Assembly: GCF_014636635.1 (NCBI RefSeq)
Contig: NZ_BMEO01000008.1
Span: 1-64,000 of the forward strand
From: Marinicella pacifica
Lineage (GTDB): Bacteria; Pseudomonadota; Gammaproteobacteria; Xanthomonadales; Marinicellaceae
Direction: 5' to 3'
DNA length: 64,000 nt
The position numbers and the translations under genes were made by a program. Shown piece by piece: positions 1 through 8,858 of this stretch (the first letter of the stretch is position 1; each line of letters begins with the position of its first letter). Below the pieces are notes generated by a model. It saw only the letters and a program-made list of their open reading frames with translations. It searched no databases and was not told the origin of the DNA.

Positions 1-22
1 TCATGAAAGCATGCTTTCATGA
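1..22. repeat. 22-bp perfect palindrome at left edge
   Basis: The first 22 bases are identical to their own reverse complement (arms TCATGAAAGCA / TGCTTTCATGA). The palindrome lies outside the truncated IS30-type transposase gene. On the minus strand a purine-rich stretch (AAAGAGAGAG) precedes an ATG at 20-18, so this could also be the start of a gene running off the window. Because the element continues past the edge, its role cannot be decided. Confidence 0.5.
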
Positions 23-36
23 TGAAATCTCTCTCT

Positions 37-921
37 TTACAAATGGTAGCGGTTTATTGGGCTAGTCACTGTGACTTGATTGAAATCGGTTCCCTTTGGA
101 AAATATTGCCTGATTAAGCCATTGGTATTTTCATTGATACCACGCTCCCAGGAACTATAAGGATGGGCAAAATAAATGTCAGCCTTTAGCCCTTCAGCGA
201 TCAGTTCATGGGCTGCAAACTCCAAACCATTATCCAATGTAATAGTCAGTATTTGGTCAACTATATGTGCCATACCTTCAATGGCTGCCTCCGCCAACAG
301 TGAAGCTTGTTTTCCGGTTAACCGGAAGATCATGGTGTACAAGGTCTTTCTTTCAACCAGGGTGAGCAAAGCGCTTTGACGACCTTTGCCAATGATTGTG
401 TCACCTTCCCAATCACCAATCCTTGTTTTCTTATCAACCACAGCCGGTCTGTCGTCAATACTGACCCTGTTCCTGATTTTACCCCGCTTATCATAAGAAC
501 CATAACGTTTGCGGTACTTCTTACAAGCAGTTCGTAATTGTTTGTAAAGTGTTCCACCGGCATCTCTATCAGCATAAATAAGCTGGTATATGGTTTCGTG
601 ATGCAACGAGATACTCTTACGCCTTTTGAGATAAATAGTAATCTGTTCTGGGCTCAGGTCATGATACAGAAGTGTGATAATCCAATGTTTAACTTGTTCT
701 GTTAACTTAACGGCTTTGTGGGCGTTCTTACGACGACTTTCAGCCAGCTGTTGGGCTTGCTTGGCCCGGTAATTCTTTTTGCCTGTATTACGGGATATTT
801 CACGAGAAATGGTAGAAGGTGATCTGCCAAGCTCTTTGGCTATAATCTTTTGTGTGAAACCCATGTTCTTTAGCCTGTAAATCTGATATCGTTCTGGTTC
901 GGTTAACTGTTTATAGCTCAT
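37..921 (-). CDS. IS30-family transposase, C-terminally truncated
   Basis: The 294-residue product is a DDE transposase of the IS30 family, which cuts and rejoins the element ends. The N-terminus has the IS30 helix-turn-helix (LTEPERYQIYRLKNMG, then ELGRSPSTISREISRN). The catalytic core follows: GDWEGDTIIGK for the first Asp, LDNGLEF for the second, and SSWERGINENTNGLIRQYF for the Glu. The reading frame stays normal through FPKGTDFNQVTV and then ends in a non-family tail (TSPINRYHL). The usual last ~25-35 residues, with the conserved Asn-Arg-Pro-Arg stretch, are missing. The start is supported by AAGGAAAATGCAAT before the ATG at 921. All three catalytic residues survive, but loss of the tail and of the left terminal repeat makes the copy probably immobile. 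Confidence 0.85.
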   Translation of the reverse strand: MSYKQLTEPERYQIYRLKNMGFTQKIIAKELGRSPSTISREISRNTGKKNYRAKQAQQLAESRRKNAHKAVKLTEQVKHWIITLLYHDLSPEQITIYLKRRKSISLHHETIYQLIYADRDAGGTLYKQLRTACKKYRKRYGSYDKRGKIRNRVSIDDRPAVVDKKTRIGDWEGDTIIGKGRQSALLTLVERKTLYTMIFRLTGKQASLLAEAAIEGMAHIVDQILTITLDNGLEFAAHELIAEGLKADIYFAHPYSSWERGINENTNGLIRQYFPKGTDFNQVTVTSPINRYHL

Positions 922-1008
922 ATTGCATTTTCCTTTTGGTGAGAAAAATCAGTAACTATATCAGTTAACCGACTTTCTCAGGAAATTGCACTTATTATCC
1001 GAATTCAG
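50..1008 (-). mobile_element. IS30-family insertion sequence, left end missing
   Basis: This interval holds an IS30-type transposase gene and its 5' flank. The right boundary is placed near 1003-1010, because the sequence immediately to the right reads in frame as the N-terminus of an unrelated transporter gene. The AT-rich 981-1006 stretch (GGAAATTGCACTTATTATCC and following bases) is the probable terminal repeat. No matching inverted copy is present at 1-60 and the transposase C-terminus is abnormal there, so the left end of the element has been deleted or replaced. Both boundaries are estimates. Confidence 0.65.
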
Positions 1009-1159
1009 GCAGTATAACCCCTGCTATTGATGCACGCATGGCGGCAAAAGTGATATGAGGCGCAAAGTTTAGACCCATTACTATTAACGGATAGCAAATA
1101 GCCCACAAAACCATTACCAGAATAATAGCCAGAACATTATTAGTTTTACTACTCTTCAT
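995..1159 (-). pseudogene. EamA/DMT transporter, N-terminal remnant cut by the IS
   Basis: Reading from ATG at 1159, the frame encodes 54 codons starting MKSSKTNNVLAIILVMVLWA and continuing through NFAPHITFAAMRAS to GVILPEFG, then a TAA at 995-997 that lies in the IS end. The first ~50 residues look like the first membrane segment and loop of an EamA (drug/metabolite) transporter; the full protein would be ~290 residues. The ATG overlaps the stop of the cation-efflux gene by four bases (ATGA), so it was the next gene in the same operon before the insertion sequence entered. The rest of the gene is not in the window. Confidence 0.7.
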
Positions 1160-2127
1160 GACCCTTGGATAGTCGGTTTTGAGTCACTGTCTAAGTAATC
1201 AATAAATTTGGAATCATCATTCATCCGACAATTCTCTTCAACTTGTAGGGTTGAAAAGTAAATATCGTATTTCGATTTGAGTAATTTATCAGCCTCATCA
1301 AGAACCTGTTCATGACCATTGATTTTATTAATTTTCAAATGCGCCATGAACAAATTCTTACCAGATGTTAAGGCCCAGGCATGGACGTGGTGGACATCAG
1401 TCACGCTATTTATATTTTCTAAGTCTTTAACAATTTCTGTCACTTCGATGTCTTTGGGTGCTGACTCTAACAAAATATCAAAACTGTCTTTGATGATGTT
1501 TATGGACGCGACAAATAGAACCAAACCAAATAACATCCCCAGTATCGGGTCAATGGGATACCAACCTGTAAATTTAATAACCACTGCAGCAATAATAATA
1601 ATGATACTACCAACAAAGGTTTGTAAGACATGCCAAAGTGCACCTTTCATGTTGAGGTTGTTTTTTGAACCCTTCCACATGACGGCCATTGATATAAATT
1701 CAGTAATCAGTCCGCCAATCGCTGAAATAAACATGATATTTGTTGGTAGCTCTATGCTTACTTTCAAACGGCTATATCCCATCCAAAGAACATAAATTGC
1801 CATCATTAGCAAAAACAGACCATTCAATAAAGCGCCTATTATTTCTGCGCGGATAAAGCCAAATGTATAACTTTTACCAGGAGGTCTGGTCGCAATACGG
1901 TTTGCGACCAAAGCAATGAGAACCCCGCCAACTGCAGAAAACGTGTGGAATGCATCTGATATGACGGCGACCGAGCCTGAATAAAAACCCAAAATAAGTT
2001 CAATAATAAAATAAATACCGGTTAACCAGCCGGTTATTTTTAAGGCTTTGGCGTCGGCTTGCATGCCGTGAAATTGGTGATTGGTTGAGTTATGTTTTTC
2101 AGTTTCTTTTGCGCCTAACTGTTTCAT
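1156..2127 (-). CDS. CDF-family cation efflux transporter with altered metal site
   Basis: This 323-residue protein is a cation diffusion facilitator of the CzcD/ZitB type, expected in the inner membrane exporting a divalent metal by proton antiport. Six membrane segments are followed by a cytoplasmic domain (SVTDVHHVHAWALTSGK; ESAPKDIE before it). I start at ATG 2127 because GAGG lies 6 bases upstream; the longer frame would begin at a TTG at 2172. Compared with ZitB, the two transmembrane HxxxD motifs read HTFSA (H61, A65) and HVLQT (H166, T170), so both aspartates of the transport site are gone while the histidines stay. Metal specificity therefore cannot be inferred from the family. The gene follows copB after a 158-base spacer with its own promoter, and overlaps the broken EamA gene. 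Confidence 0.88.
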   Translation of the reverse strand: MKQLGAKETEKHNSTNHQFHGMQADAKALKITGWLTGIYFIIELILGFYSGSVAVISDAFHTFSAVGGVLIALVANRIATRPPGKSYTFGFIRAEIIGALLNGLFLLMMAIYVLWMGYSRLKVSIELPTNIMFISAIGGLITEFISMAVMWKGSKNNLNMKGALWHVLQTFVGSIIIIIAAVVIKFTGWYPIDPILGMLFGLVLFVASINIIKDSFDILLESAPKDIEVTEIVKDLENINSVTDVHHVHAWALTSGKNLFMAHLKINKINGHEQVLDEADKLLKSKYDIYFSTLQVEENCRMNDDSKFIDYLDSDSKPTIQGS

Positions 2128-2181
2128 TTTAACCTCAGATTTCGTTTTAGGAATTTGAATTAAAAAAAGCAAACTCTAAGT

Positions 2182-2210
2182 GTTATATAACTGCACTCTG
2201 AATAGATCAA
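2182..2210 (-). promoter_or_regulatory. Candidate sigma-70 promoter for the CDF gene
   Basis: On the minus strand TTGATC (2210-2205) and TATAAC (2187-2182) are separated by 17 bases, upstream of the CDF start at 2127. It suggests the CDF gene and the former EamA gene could be expressed separately from copB. No operator dyad is evident. Confidence 0.5.
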
Positions 2211-2285
2211 AACCAATTAGACAGACAACAGCAGATAAACCAAGCCTCAATTACATTGCTAATTTTATAACTACATTCTTTTCAA

Positions 2286-4325
2286 TTATTTTTTAGCTAT
2301 TTTTCGTTTTAGTAATTGTGCATTAATGGCCACAATAATGGTACTCAAACTCATAAAGACTGCACCAATAGCTGGGCTTAAAACAAAGCCTGACGAGTAC
2401 AATACACCTGCTGCCAAGGGTATGGCGACTACGTTATAGCCTGTAGCCCATGTCAAATTTTGAATCATTTTGTTGTAAGTTGCTTTACCAAACAAAATCA
2501 AGTTAGCAATATCCTGTGGGTTACTATTAACCAAAATAATATCGGCGGTCTCGGCCGCAACGTCTGTACCGGAACCTACGGCGATTCCAACATTTGCCTG
2601 TGCCAAAGCAGGGGCATCATTGACCCCGTCACCAGTCATCGCAACAAATTCATTTTTGCTTTGTAGATCTTTAACGATTTCTACCTTTTGATGTGGAAGA
2701 ACCTCTGCAAAATACCCATCCAAACCCAAATTATCGCTGACCGCTTTGGCTGTTATTTCATTATCGCCAGTGGCCATCAAGACTTTGATGTTGTTTTCTT
2801 TAAATATTTTAATGGCTTTAGCGGATTCTGGTCTTATTTCATCAGCCAGAGCGATATAACCGGCCAATTGATCATCGATTAACACAAATACGACCGTTTC
2901 CGCGGCATCACTGTAGGCATCTTTTGGAATGGTGATTTTCTCATCTCTTAAATAACCCGGGCTCACTACTTTTATTTGCTTGCCTTCTACAATGGCTTCG
3001 ACTCCTTTACCGGTAATGGCATTAAAGTTTTCGAGATTTGGAATGGTCATTTTTTCTTCTTTGACTTTTTTAATGATACCTACAGCAATAGGATGTTCTG
3101 AACTTTGCTCTAAGGCACTTGACAGACGTAAAATTTCATCAGAAGAATAATCCACATGGACAGATTTAATTCGAGTAACACCAAAATCACCTTTGGTCAA
3201 TGTCCCTGTTTTATCAAAAACTAAAACTGAAATTTTACGTGATTCTTCAAAAGCAGTCCGATTGCGAATCAACAATCCATTTTGTGCAGATACAGCGGTA
3301 GAAATTGCAACCACAAGCGGAATGGCAAGCCCTAATGCATGTGGACAAGCTATGACCATAACGGTCACCATTCGCTCTAATGCATAGACAAAAGGAAAGC
3401 CTAAAATTAACCATACTGACAAGGTTCCAAAACCAATGACAAGCGCAATATAGGTCAACCACTTGGCTGCCCTATCCGACAGGTTTTGCATTTTTGATTT
3501 GGTCTTCTGAGCTTCCTCGACCATGGTGATGACTTTGTTAAGATAGCTGTCTTTTCCAGTATGCTCTACTTTTATCTTTATGCTGCCATTGCCGTTTATT
3601 GAACCACCAATTACTTTGTCTTTTTCTTCTTTTTTGACCGGTTTAGATTCTCCGGTAAGCATCGATTCGTTTAAATAACTGGAGCCTTCTACAATAATTC
3701 CATCGGCAGGGACTTTTTCTCCCGGCCTGACCAGAATGATGTCGTCTATTAATAACTCATCCAGAGGAATGTCCTCAATGTTATCACCTTTAACGCGATG
3801 TGCTTCAGCCGGCATCATACTGACCAGCAGTTGCAATGCTTTGGAAGCCCCCAGAACACTTTTCATCTCTATCCAGTGACCCAAAAGCATAATGGCGATA
3901 AGGGTGGCAAGCTCCCAGAAAAAGTCAACGCCTTGCAAGCCAAACACTGTCGCTGAACTATATACATAAGCCACAGTAATGGCCAAGGCAATCAGCGTCA
4001 TCATCCCGGGTGCGGCTTTTTTAACTTCTGACCAAAAGCCGGTTATAAATGGCCAGCCGCCATAAAAATAGACCACCGAAGAAAGGATAAATAATATATA
4101 TGGATTTCCCGGAAGTAGAAATTCATAGCCTAAAAAATCCTGAATCATCGGTGATATGAACAGTATGGGGACAGTCAGTACCAGCGTTACCCAAAACCGT
4201 TTTTTAAAGTCATCTATCATCATTTTGTGATGGTCGTGACCCATTTGCCCGTGCCCCGGACTATGACCCGAATGGTCTCCACTTTCGTGGTTCATTTTAG
4301 AATGATCTTCTTTTGTGTGTTTCAT
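2286..4325 (-). CDS. copB: CopB-type (P1B-3) copper-translocating P-type ATPase
   Basis: The product (679 residues from ATG 4325) is an inner-membrane metal-export ATPase. Its N-terminal tail of ~37 residues is rich in His and Met ([20 protein letters not shown]). Order of motifs: phosphatase loop LTGES, membrane motif ACPHALG (CPH at ~327-329), phosphorylation site DKTGTLT (Asp ~371), ATP-binding MATGDN and [10 protein letters not shown], and a last-helix MSLST. CPH plus MSxST is the signature of the P1B-3 group, linked to copper (and silver) in the family, rather than the CPC group. There is no ferredoxin-like metal-binding domain. The start is uncertain: ATG 4340 and TTG 4370, the latter with GAGG 11 bases upstream and directly abutting the preceding gene, are alternatives. 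Confidence 0.92.
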   Translation of the reverse strand: MKHTKEDHSKMNHESGDHSGHSPGHGQMGHDHHKMMIDDFKKRFWVTLVLTVPILFISPMIQDFLGYEFLLPGNPYILFILSSVVYFYGGWPFITGFWSEVKKAAPGMMTLIALAITVAYVYSSATVFGLQGVDFFWELATLIAIMLLGHWIEMKSVLGASKALQLLVSMMPAEAHRVKGDNIEDIPLDELLIDDIILVRPGEKVPADGIIVEGSSYLNESMLTGESKPVKKEEKDKVIGGSINGNGSIKIKVEHTGKDSYLNKVITMVEEAQKTKSKMQNLSDRAAKWLTYIALVIGFGTLSVWLILGFPFVYALERMVTVMVIACPHALGLAIPLVVAISTAVSAQNGLLIRNRTAFEESRKISVLVFDKTGTLTKGDFGVTRIKSVHVDYSSDEILRLSSALEQSSEHPIAVGIIKKVKEEKMTIPNLENFNAITGKGVEAIVEGKQIKVVSPGYLRDEKITIPKDAYSDAAETVVFVLIDDQLAGYIALADEIRPESAKAIKIFKENNIKVLMATGDNEITAKAVSDNLGLDGYFAEVLPHQKVEIVKDLQSKNEFVAMTGDGVNDAPALAQANVGIAVGSGTDVAAETADIILVNSNPQDIANLILFGKATYNKMIQNLTWATGYNVVAIPLAAGVLYSSGFVLSPAIGAVFMSLSTIIVAINAQLLKRKIAKK

Positions 4326-4370
4326 CTTTGTGCAACCCATTTTGTTGTTATAGTGATATTTATGACTCAA

Positions 4371-5033
4371 TTATTTAGAGACCTCTGCATATTTTATTGT
4401 AAAATAACTACCATCGGCTTCAGTAAATTTCTGAAAGTCTAATAAACCGTTTTCATTTAATACTTCGTTAACGGTGTAATTGAGTTGTTTAATGCGAATT
4501 CCCCACGCATAGGCTTTCATACTAATTTTTGATTTAATGTTATTTTTGTTTTGTTCTTTTTCTAATTTTCGGTCAAAAATCTTTATGAGGCTTTTTGATC
4601 CTAAAAATTTTAACCAGCCTGAGTCAAAATTCATTTCCATTTCGATGTCTTTCATGTTTTCAAAATCATAAAGTTTTTTAAAGTTTTTAGAGATGGTATT
4701 GATTTCGGTTTGTTTTGATTTTGGATTGGTAAATGGAAAAGCCATAACCATCATACTGGCTTCATCAGGCTCACAACGATAAATGGTTCTGTACTTTTCA
4801 ATAGACTTTTTATTTTTATCAAACAGCTCCGCAATGACTTCAATTTCATAATAACCATCATTATAGATAACTTTATTAGCGACAAATATTTGTTTGTTAA
4901 GAAAAGCACCCTTTTCATTAAAATTTTCCCGAACAACTATCCTATCGGAAATCTGTCCAATAAGCATCTCAGTTTGTCCATTTACTGTGGCAGTAAACAA
5001 TATAAAAAAGAGTATGAAGCTATTCTTTATCAT
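4371..5033 (-). CDS. Secreted protein of unknown function
   Basis: The 220-residue product begins with a signal peptide (NSFILFFILFTATVNG, then QTEM). The mature part is hydrophilic, lysine- and glutamate-rich and probably beta-rich, with one Cys (YRCEPDEASM) and no motif I recognise. The style of signal peptide and very AT-rich codons are more like Bacteroidota than the backbone genes, which hints at transfer; this is inference. Its ATG overlaps the stop of the PRPP-synthetase homologue by four bases and its stop is directly followed by the first possible copB start, so it is translated as part of the operon. A role as a periplasmic accessory of metal export would fit the position but is not shown. 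Confidence 0.7.
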   Translation of the reverse strand: MIKNSFILFFILFTATVNGQTEMLIGQISDRIVVRENFNEKGAFLNKQIFVANKVIYNDGYYEIEVIAELFDKNKKSIEKYRTIYRCEPDEASMMVMAFPFTNPKSKQTEINTISKNFKKLYDFENMKDIEMEMNFDSGWLKFLGSKSLIKIFDRKLEKEQNKNNIKSKISMKAYAWGIRIKQLNYTVNEVLNENGLLDFQKFTEADGSYFTIKYAEVSK

Positions 5034-5923
5034 AAATGGTGCATTAGTTTTTTTACTTCTTTTGCCATAACATCACTTAAATCAATGGCATTTGTCGGAT
5101 GTGGGATGGTGTTACAGGTCACTATTTTTTCCACTCCGGAATCCAACAAGTCCTGATAGGCATTACCTGAAAAAACGGCATGAATACCTACACATATCGG
5201 TGGTTTCATCCCTGCTTTTTTCAAGTGTTGCACAGTTTCAATCATTGTTCGTGCCGTGGAAATAATGTCATCCACTAAAATAGGTGTGGCATTTGTGTAT
5301 TTTTCAACATCCGGTACCGATACTTCCACATTACGGTCGCCGTGACGTACTTTTTGTAAAACAGTAAAGGGTGCTTTTGCATTTTTTGCCACCTCGGAAA
5401 CCCATTGTTCGCTTTCAGAATCGGGACCGATAAGAACCGGGTTTTCTATGTTTTCTTTTATCCACTCTGCAATGGTATCAGCAGCGCGGATAACTTTATT
5501 GGGAACTGTATAAACTTCATCCAAAGTACTTATTCTGTGTAAGTGGGGGTCTACAGTGGCAATGCTGTCGGCAAATCCTGAAACCAATTCTCCAAAAAAA
5601 CCAGATGTAACACCCTCGCCTTCATTAAAGACCTTGTCCTGGCGCATATAAGCCAGATAAGGTGCCAATAAACAGGTGCATTTAGCCCCCAATGATTTGG
5701 CCGTTTTGCTTAAAAAATAAAGAGAGAGCAATTTCTCATCGGGTTGATGCAAGGTACACACTAAAACCACTCTCTTGCCTTTTACATCAGATAGTATGCG
5801 AGTATAAGATTCTCCATCGGGAAAATTGCGTATTGTGGCCTCACCGACTTCGGCATCCATTTTAGATGCTAATCGTTCTGTGAGTTCTTCGTTGCCGGGT
5901 AAACTAAATAATATTGTTTTCAT
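5030..5923 (-). CDS. Ribose-phosphate pyrophosphokinase (PRPP synthetase) homologue
   Basis: The 297-residue product belongs to the PRPP synthetase family, which transfers pyrophosphate from ATP to ribose 5-phosphate. Visible landmarks are NFPDGESYTRI (residues 33-43), PYLAYMRQDK (88-97, ATP site), DPHLHR (125-130) and the PRPP loop ILVDDIISTARTM (215-227). In canonical enzymes the loop reads DDxxxTGGT; here the two glycines are Ala-Arg. The region around GPDSESEQWV also differs from the usual GPDxGxxxR. It is short, as in archaeal-type enzymes. It lies 9 bases after the AMP phosphorylase gene, so one may act on the other's product. A true housekeeping prs is expected elsewhere in the genome, so this copy is probably specialised. 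Confidence 0.85.
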   Translation of the reverse strand: MKTILFSLPGNEELTERLASKMDAEVGEATIRNFPDGESYTRILSDVKGKRVVLVCTLHQPDEKLLSLYFLSKTAKSLGAKCTCLLAPYLAYMRQDKVFNEGEGVTSGFFGELVSGFADSIATVDPHLHRISTLDEVYTVPNKVIRAADTIAEWIKENIENPVLIGPDSESEQWVSEVAKNAKAPFTVLQKVRHGDRNVEVSVPDVEKYTNATPILVDDIISTARTMIETVQHLKKAGMKPPICVGIHAVFSGNAYQDLLDSGVEKIVTCNTIPHPTNAIDLSDVMAKEVKKLMHHL

Positions 5924-5932
5924 GGTTTATTG

Positions 5933-7435
5933 TTAAATAATGGTTAGAATGTCGTTATGGTTATTTTTGTAATCCATGGCATAGTTAAGTTCGCCTTTGG
6001 ATTCTGCATATAAGGTATAGAGCAATTGATTTTCTTCGATTGCTTCGCCTAAATGAACATTTAATAAAACACCTGCTGATTTAGATTGTGGCGCTCCTGA
6101 AAGCTTGGCAAGTTTTGCTATTTTTCGGTTATTGATTCTTTTTAGAGTGCCAGATTTTTGTGCTTTAATTTCAATCTTAAAAGGTGATAGCACTGGCAGT
6201 GTAAAGCGACCTTGCGCTTTGCAAATGGCTATGAACTTTTCAAGGGCTTGTCCTGATTCCAACACTTGTTTGGCAATCTGGTCGCCCGTTCCTGATTCAA
6301 CTTTTCCGGAAAGTTCCAAGAGTTCTCCCGCCAATAGTAACGCCCTTTCCTTAAGGTCAATTGGTGCGTCGGCTTCGTTTTTCAATACTTTTAAAACATC
6401 AATGGCTTCTAAAGCAGGACCAATACCTCTCCCTACCGGCTGTGTACCATCAGTAATAACAACTTTTATATTCAAACCAACAGCATTGCCTACAGTTTCC
6501 ATATGGCTCTTTAGTTTTCGTGCCATTTCCATACTGCGTATTTTGGCGGTTTCACCCACCGGAATATCAATGACCACGTGAGTGGAACCTGCTGCTGCTT
6601 TTTTTGAAAGTACCGAAGCAATCAGTTGACCTTCACTGTCAATGTCCAAGGCTTTTTCAATTTTAATCAAGACATCATCGGCTGGACTTAATTGTGCTGT
6701 TCCACCCCAGACGATGCATCCGCCTTCTTTTTTTACTACTGCCTTTATTTCTTCTGGAGAAAGGGTCACATTAGTCAGTACTTCCATGGTATCTGCTGTG
6801 CCTGCGGGCGAGGTGATGGCTCGAGACGATGTTTTGGGCATGGTAAGTCCATAAGCGGCCATAATAGCGACCACCAACGGTGTGGTTCGATTACCAGGTA
6901 GTCCGCCAATACAGTGCTTATCGACGACGATATTTTTGTCCCAATTCAGTTGTTCCCCTGAAGCTATCATTGCTTTAGTAAGGAATGATATTTCATTAAT
7001 ATCCATTCGGTCACCCGCACAGGCTGTAATAAAAGCCGACAGATGGATATTGGAATAATCGCCCTGAACGATATCTGTGATGATTTCATGGTAAGCGTTA
7101 TAATCCAATTTCTGATTGTAGATTTTGGCTCTAACGTGGCTTAAGGATTCAATCGGTTCCAAATGTGAAACATACAGGTTGTCATTTTCTGTAATATTAA
7201 GTTTTTGTGCAGCCGCATCTGACAGTCCGATTTCGTTGGGCAACAGCATATCTGAATTGATAATATTGAGGCTTGCCACAATGGTTTGACTTGCCTTAGA
7301 TATTCTAATTCTGGTGAGGGCTTCAAAACCTTCGGAGATACAGACGTGGCAATCTTCGTGCATATACACCACGTTTTCATTCTGTGTATAAATACCAAGA
7401 TGTTTATATTTAAGTGTGTTCGGTTGTTGTTCCAT
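5933..7435 (-). CDS. AMP phosphorylase (archaeal-type thymidine phosphorylase family)
   Basis: The 500-residue length matches archaeal AMP phosphorylases (~500) rather than bacterial thymidine phosphorylase (~440), because of an extra N-terminal domain of ~85 residues. The phosphate/substrate region reads DKHCIGGLPGNRTT (172-185), and the family signature is SSRAITSPAGTADTMEVL (203-220), which differs from the bacterial thymidine phosphorylase form. The C-terminal biotinyl-like domain is present. Family knowledge: the enzyme splits AMP (and other NMPs) with phosphate into base and ribose 1,5-bisphosphate. In archaea that product goes to an isomerase and type III RuBisCO; neither gene is in this window. 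Annotation as plain thymidine phosphorylase (deoA) is the usual alternative. Confidence 0.85.
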   Translation of the reverse strand: MEQQPNTLKYKHLGIYTQNENVVYMHEDCHVCISEGFEALTRIRISKASQTIVASLNIINSDMLLPNEIGLSDAAAQKLNITENDNLYVSHLEPIESLSHVRAKIYNQKLDYNAYHEIITDIVQGDYSNIHLSAFITACAGDRMDINEISFLTKAMIASGEQLNWDKNIVVDKHCIGGLPGNRTTPLVVAIMAAYGLTMPKTSSRAITSPAGTADTMEVLTNVTLSPEEIKAVVKKEGGCIVWGGTAQLSPADDVLIKIEKALDIDSEGQLIASVLSKKAAAGSTHVVIDIPVGETAKIRSMEMARKLKSHMETVGNAVGLNIKVVITDGTQPVGRGIGPALEAIDVLKVLKNEADAPIDLKERALLLAGELLELSGKVESGTGDQIAKQVLESGQALEKFIAICKAQGRFTLPVLSPFKIEIKAQKSGTLKRINNRKIAKLAKLSGAPQSKSAGVLLNVHLGEAIEENQLLYTLYAESKGELNYAMDYKNNHNDILTII

Positions 7436-7465
7436 ACTATTTCAACTTTTTTAGTTTCCAAAAAC

Positions 7466-8842
7466 CTATTCTATTTCCGCAATGCTATAGAGTTGTGGTA
7501 TTTCAGCATCCCATCCAAAGGTTTCTTTAATACCTTGTTGCAATGCTTCTGCACTTTCTTTTTCACCATGTACAACAAAAATACGTTCTGGCTTATCTGC
7601 CAACTCACCCATCCAGTCAATAAGTTCATTATGGTCTGAATGTGCCGAGAGTCCTTCTATTTCTGATACTTGCATGTTGAAGGGCACCCATTTTCCATAC
7701 ACTTTCAGCTCTTTTTCACCTTCCAATAATTTTCTGCCGCGTGTTCCTTCCGCTTGATAACCCACAAAGAGTAATGTATTTTTTGGATTTTGTGCCTGAG
7801 TTTCAAGATAGTTGAGTATTCTTCCACCGGTGAGCATGCCACTTCCTGCAATGACAATTTTCGGGTTGTCATCAATGCGTAATGCCATGGTTTCCTGATA
7901 ACTGCTTACGACAGTAAAGTGTGAACACATTTCATCACATTCATTCTCCTCTAAACGATGCCACTCACTGGCACGGTGAAATAACTCCAGAACACTGGCA
8001 CCCATGGGACTGTCCATGATCATTTGTACCCTGGGAATTTTGTTCTCTTTAATTAATTTCCAAAGAATAAGCATCATCAGTTGAGCTCGTTCCACCGAAA
8101 AACTTGGGATAAACAGGCTGCCACCTCTATCGATGGTATCGTTAACTAATTTTTCAATCTGAGGAATGGTGTCGGCTTCATCAGGATGAAATCTTCCACC
8201 ATATGTTGATTCTATTAAGAGTACATTGGCTTGTTGCGGTTTGAGGGGTGGATAGAGTAATAAATCATGAATTCTGCCTACATCACCAGAAAAAACGAAA
8301 CGTTTTCCATGTACATCCAACTCGATGAAAGTAGAACCCAGAATATGTCCATTGTTTTGAAAACGGGCCTTAATTCCATCAAATAATGGTATCCATCGAG
8401 ATAAGGGCGCCTCTTTAAAATAGGGTATTGTTTGTTCCACATCCTTTAAATCATAAAGTGGTTCTGCAGGTTTGTGTTTTGAATAACCTTCCCTGTTGGC
8501 ACGTTCAGCTTCTTGCTCTTGTATTTTTGCACTATCATTCAAAATGATTTCAGCAATATCCAAAGTCGGAGAACTGCCGTAGATAGGTCCTGAGAACCCT
8601 TGTTTGACTAATCTTGGTAAATAACCTGTATGATCTAAATGCCCGTGGGTAAGCAACACCACATCTATTTCTGAAACTTCCACTGGCGGATATTCCCAAT
8701 TTTTGCGGCGTAATTCCTTTAACCCCTGGAAAAGTCCACAGTCTATCAGTATCTTCCTGTCTCCGGTGTCCATAAGGTATTTTGAACCAGTCACTGTGCC
8801 GGCTGCACCCAAAAAGTGAATATTTACTTTATTGTTTTTCAT
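7466..8842 (-). CDS. Beta-CASP metallo-beta-lactamase-fold nuclease (RNA-type)
   Basis: The 458-residue protein has the zinc-binding LLTHGHLDHTGYLP motif (HxHxDH at residues 66-71), a downstream GSTF / SGDVGR pair, the beta-CASP insertion, and the C-terminal RMMBL features SGMLTGGRIL, GTRGRKLLEG, LSAHSDHNELIDWM and VVHGE. This architecture is that of CPSF73/Ysh1-like and TTHA0252-like RNases, which cut or trim RNA in the cytoplasm. It sits between an ATP-cone nuclease and AMP phosphorylase, so it could supply nucleotides for phosphorolysis; that link is inference. Gap to the next gene is 30 bases. Confidence 0.88.
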   Translation of the reverse strand: MKNNKVNIHFLGAAGTVTGSKYLMDTGDRKILIDCGLFQGLKELRRKNWEYPPVEVSEIDVVLLTHGHLDHTGYLPRLVKQGFSGPIYGSSPTLDIAEIILNDSAKIQEQEAERANREGYSKHKPAEPLYDLKDVEQTIPYFKEAPLSRWIPLFDGIKARFQNNGHILGSTFIELDVHGKRFVFSGDVGRIHDLLLYPPLKPQQANVLLIESTYGGRFHPDEADTIPQIEKLVNDTIDRGGSLFIPSFSVERAQLMMLILWKLIKENKIPRVQMIMDSPMGASVLELFHRASEWHRLEENECDEMCSHFTVVSSYQETMALRIDDNPKIVIAGSGMLTGGRILNYLETQAQNPKNTLLFVGYQAEGTRGRKLLEGEKELKVYGKWVPFNMQVSEIEGLSAHSDHNELIDWMGELADKPERIFVVHGEKESAEALQQGIKETFGWDAEIPQLYSIAEIE

Positions 8843-8858
8843 AATTTTTGCCTTGGGA

